A DNA stretch of 42,846 nt from Chloroflexota bacterium (GTDB lineage Bacteria > Chloroflexota > Dehalococcoidia > SHYD01 > JACQUQ01). The stretch covers positions 1-42,846 of the forward strand of contig JACQUQ010000214.1 in NCBI GenBank assembly GCA_016210175.1, in the 5' to 3' direction. The position numbers and the translations under genes are program-made. The notes under the pieces are model-generated. The model did not search any database. It saw only the letters and a program-made list of their open reading frames with translations, and had not been told where the DNA came from. Shown piece after piece: positions 42,735-42,846 of this stretch. Every line of letters begins with the position of its first letter. Positions within the stretch are counted from its first letter, which is position 1.

Positions 42735-42846
42735 CTAGTGTTTTGTCAATCCTGTTTTGATGGGTTCCATCCCGCCGCCCTGAAGGGCGGGCCCGCCCTT
42801 CACGGCGGCAGTCGCACCCATCAGTTTATGCCTGACAGAACACTAG
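42735..42846. mobile_element. 112-bp MITE-like element, copy 2, at window end
   Basis: Same length as the copy at 4553-4664, differing at four positions: two in the left terminal repeat, one in the second GC hairpin, one in the right terminal repeat. The terminal repeats are CTAGTGTTTTGTCA and, inverted, CTAGTGTTCTGTCA (one mismatch). It ends on the final base of the window, as expected where an assembler stops at a multi-copy repeat. Confidence 0.85.

Noticed and set aside
1-42846. CRISPR array, prophage or toxin-antitoxin locus
   Set aside because: No regularly spaced direct repeats, cas genes, phage structural genes, integrase or recognisable toxin pair were seen on either strand.

Overview
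The window is about 43 kb of GC-rich bacterial DNA with short intergenic gaps. Gene content includes class V (archaeal-type) fructose-1,6-bisphosphatase, split methylmalonyl-CoA-mutase-type large subunit, RbfA-TruB, a DUF815 ATPase, an OFA-like MFS transporter and an AarF/UbiB kinase. Together with dispersed intergenic hairpin repeats, this fits the Chloroflexota (Thermomicrobia/Sphaerobacter-like) best. The taxon is inferred from gene content, not from a marker gene. The window ends exactly on the last base of a dispersed 112-bp repeat, so it is probably a contig that the assembler broke there.

Layout. 0.2-4.5 kb (+): HerA-like ATPase, class III CoA-transferase, and a bactofilin-like membrane protein. 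4.5-4.9 kb: two different MITE-like elements back to back, then a large hairpin. 4.9-6.8 kb (-): a small membrane protein and a thioredoxin/NHL-repeat protein whose redox motif is interrupted by an in-frame TGA; I read it as selenocysteine. 7-8.7 kb: a YfcE-type phosphoesterase and an orphan VirB11/CpaF-like ATPase. 8.9-11.4 kb (+): two HtrA-like proteases followed by a LuxR-type regulator with a degenerate receiver. 11.4-13.8 kb (-): DUF815 ATPase and Old Yellow Enzyme. 14-15.2 kb: a decayed ISAs1-family element. 15.4-16.7 kb (+): rbfA-truB. 16.8-20.8 kb (-): mcm-fbp-rdgB, preceded by a strong promoter and a terminator-bounded leader. 20.9-25.9 kb (+): homoserine kinase, aspartokinase with a probable internal beta-subunit start, a DinB-like protein and two unrecognised proteins. 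26-30.5 kb: aldehyde dehydrogenase, a c-di-AMP (ydaO/yuaA) riboswitch with its own terminator ahead of a glycoside-hydrolase-like protein, and an MFS transporter that appears leaderless. 30.8-37.5 kb: tRNA-Thr(TGT), M1 aminopeptidase, a CDP-alcohol phosphatidyltransferase overlapping a polytopic membrane protein, and an AarF/UbiB kinase. 37.8-42.8 kb: VOC protein, MBL-fold protein, MOSC protein, BioY, an ECF sigma factor overlapping a single-TM partner, a 57-aa ORF missing from the track, a secreted beta-rich protein, and the second MITE copy.

Functional links are mostly local pairs: ribosome maturation with tRNA modification (rbfA-truB), the aspartate-family amino-acid pathway (thrB, lysC), acyl-CoA mutase with gluconeogenesis (mcm-fbp), and a sigma factor with a membrane partner. 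The most striking observation is the selenoprotein candidate: a UxxC thioredoxin motif with a perfect hairpin at bacterial-SECIS distance. The c-di-AMP riboswitch, the cloverleaf-forming MITE and the protease/pseudo-receiver cassette come next.
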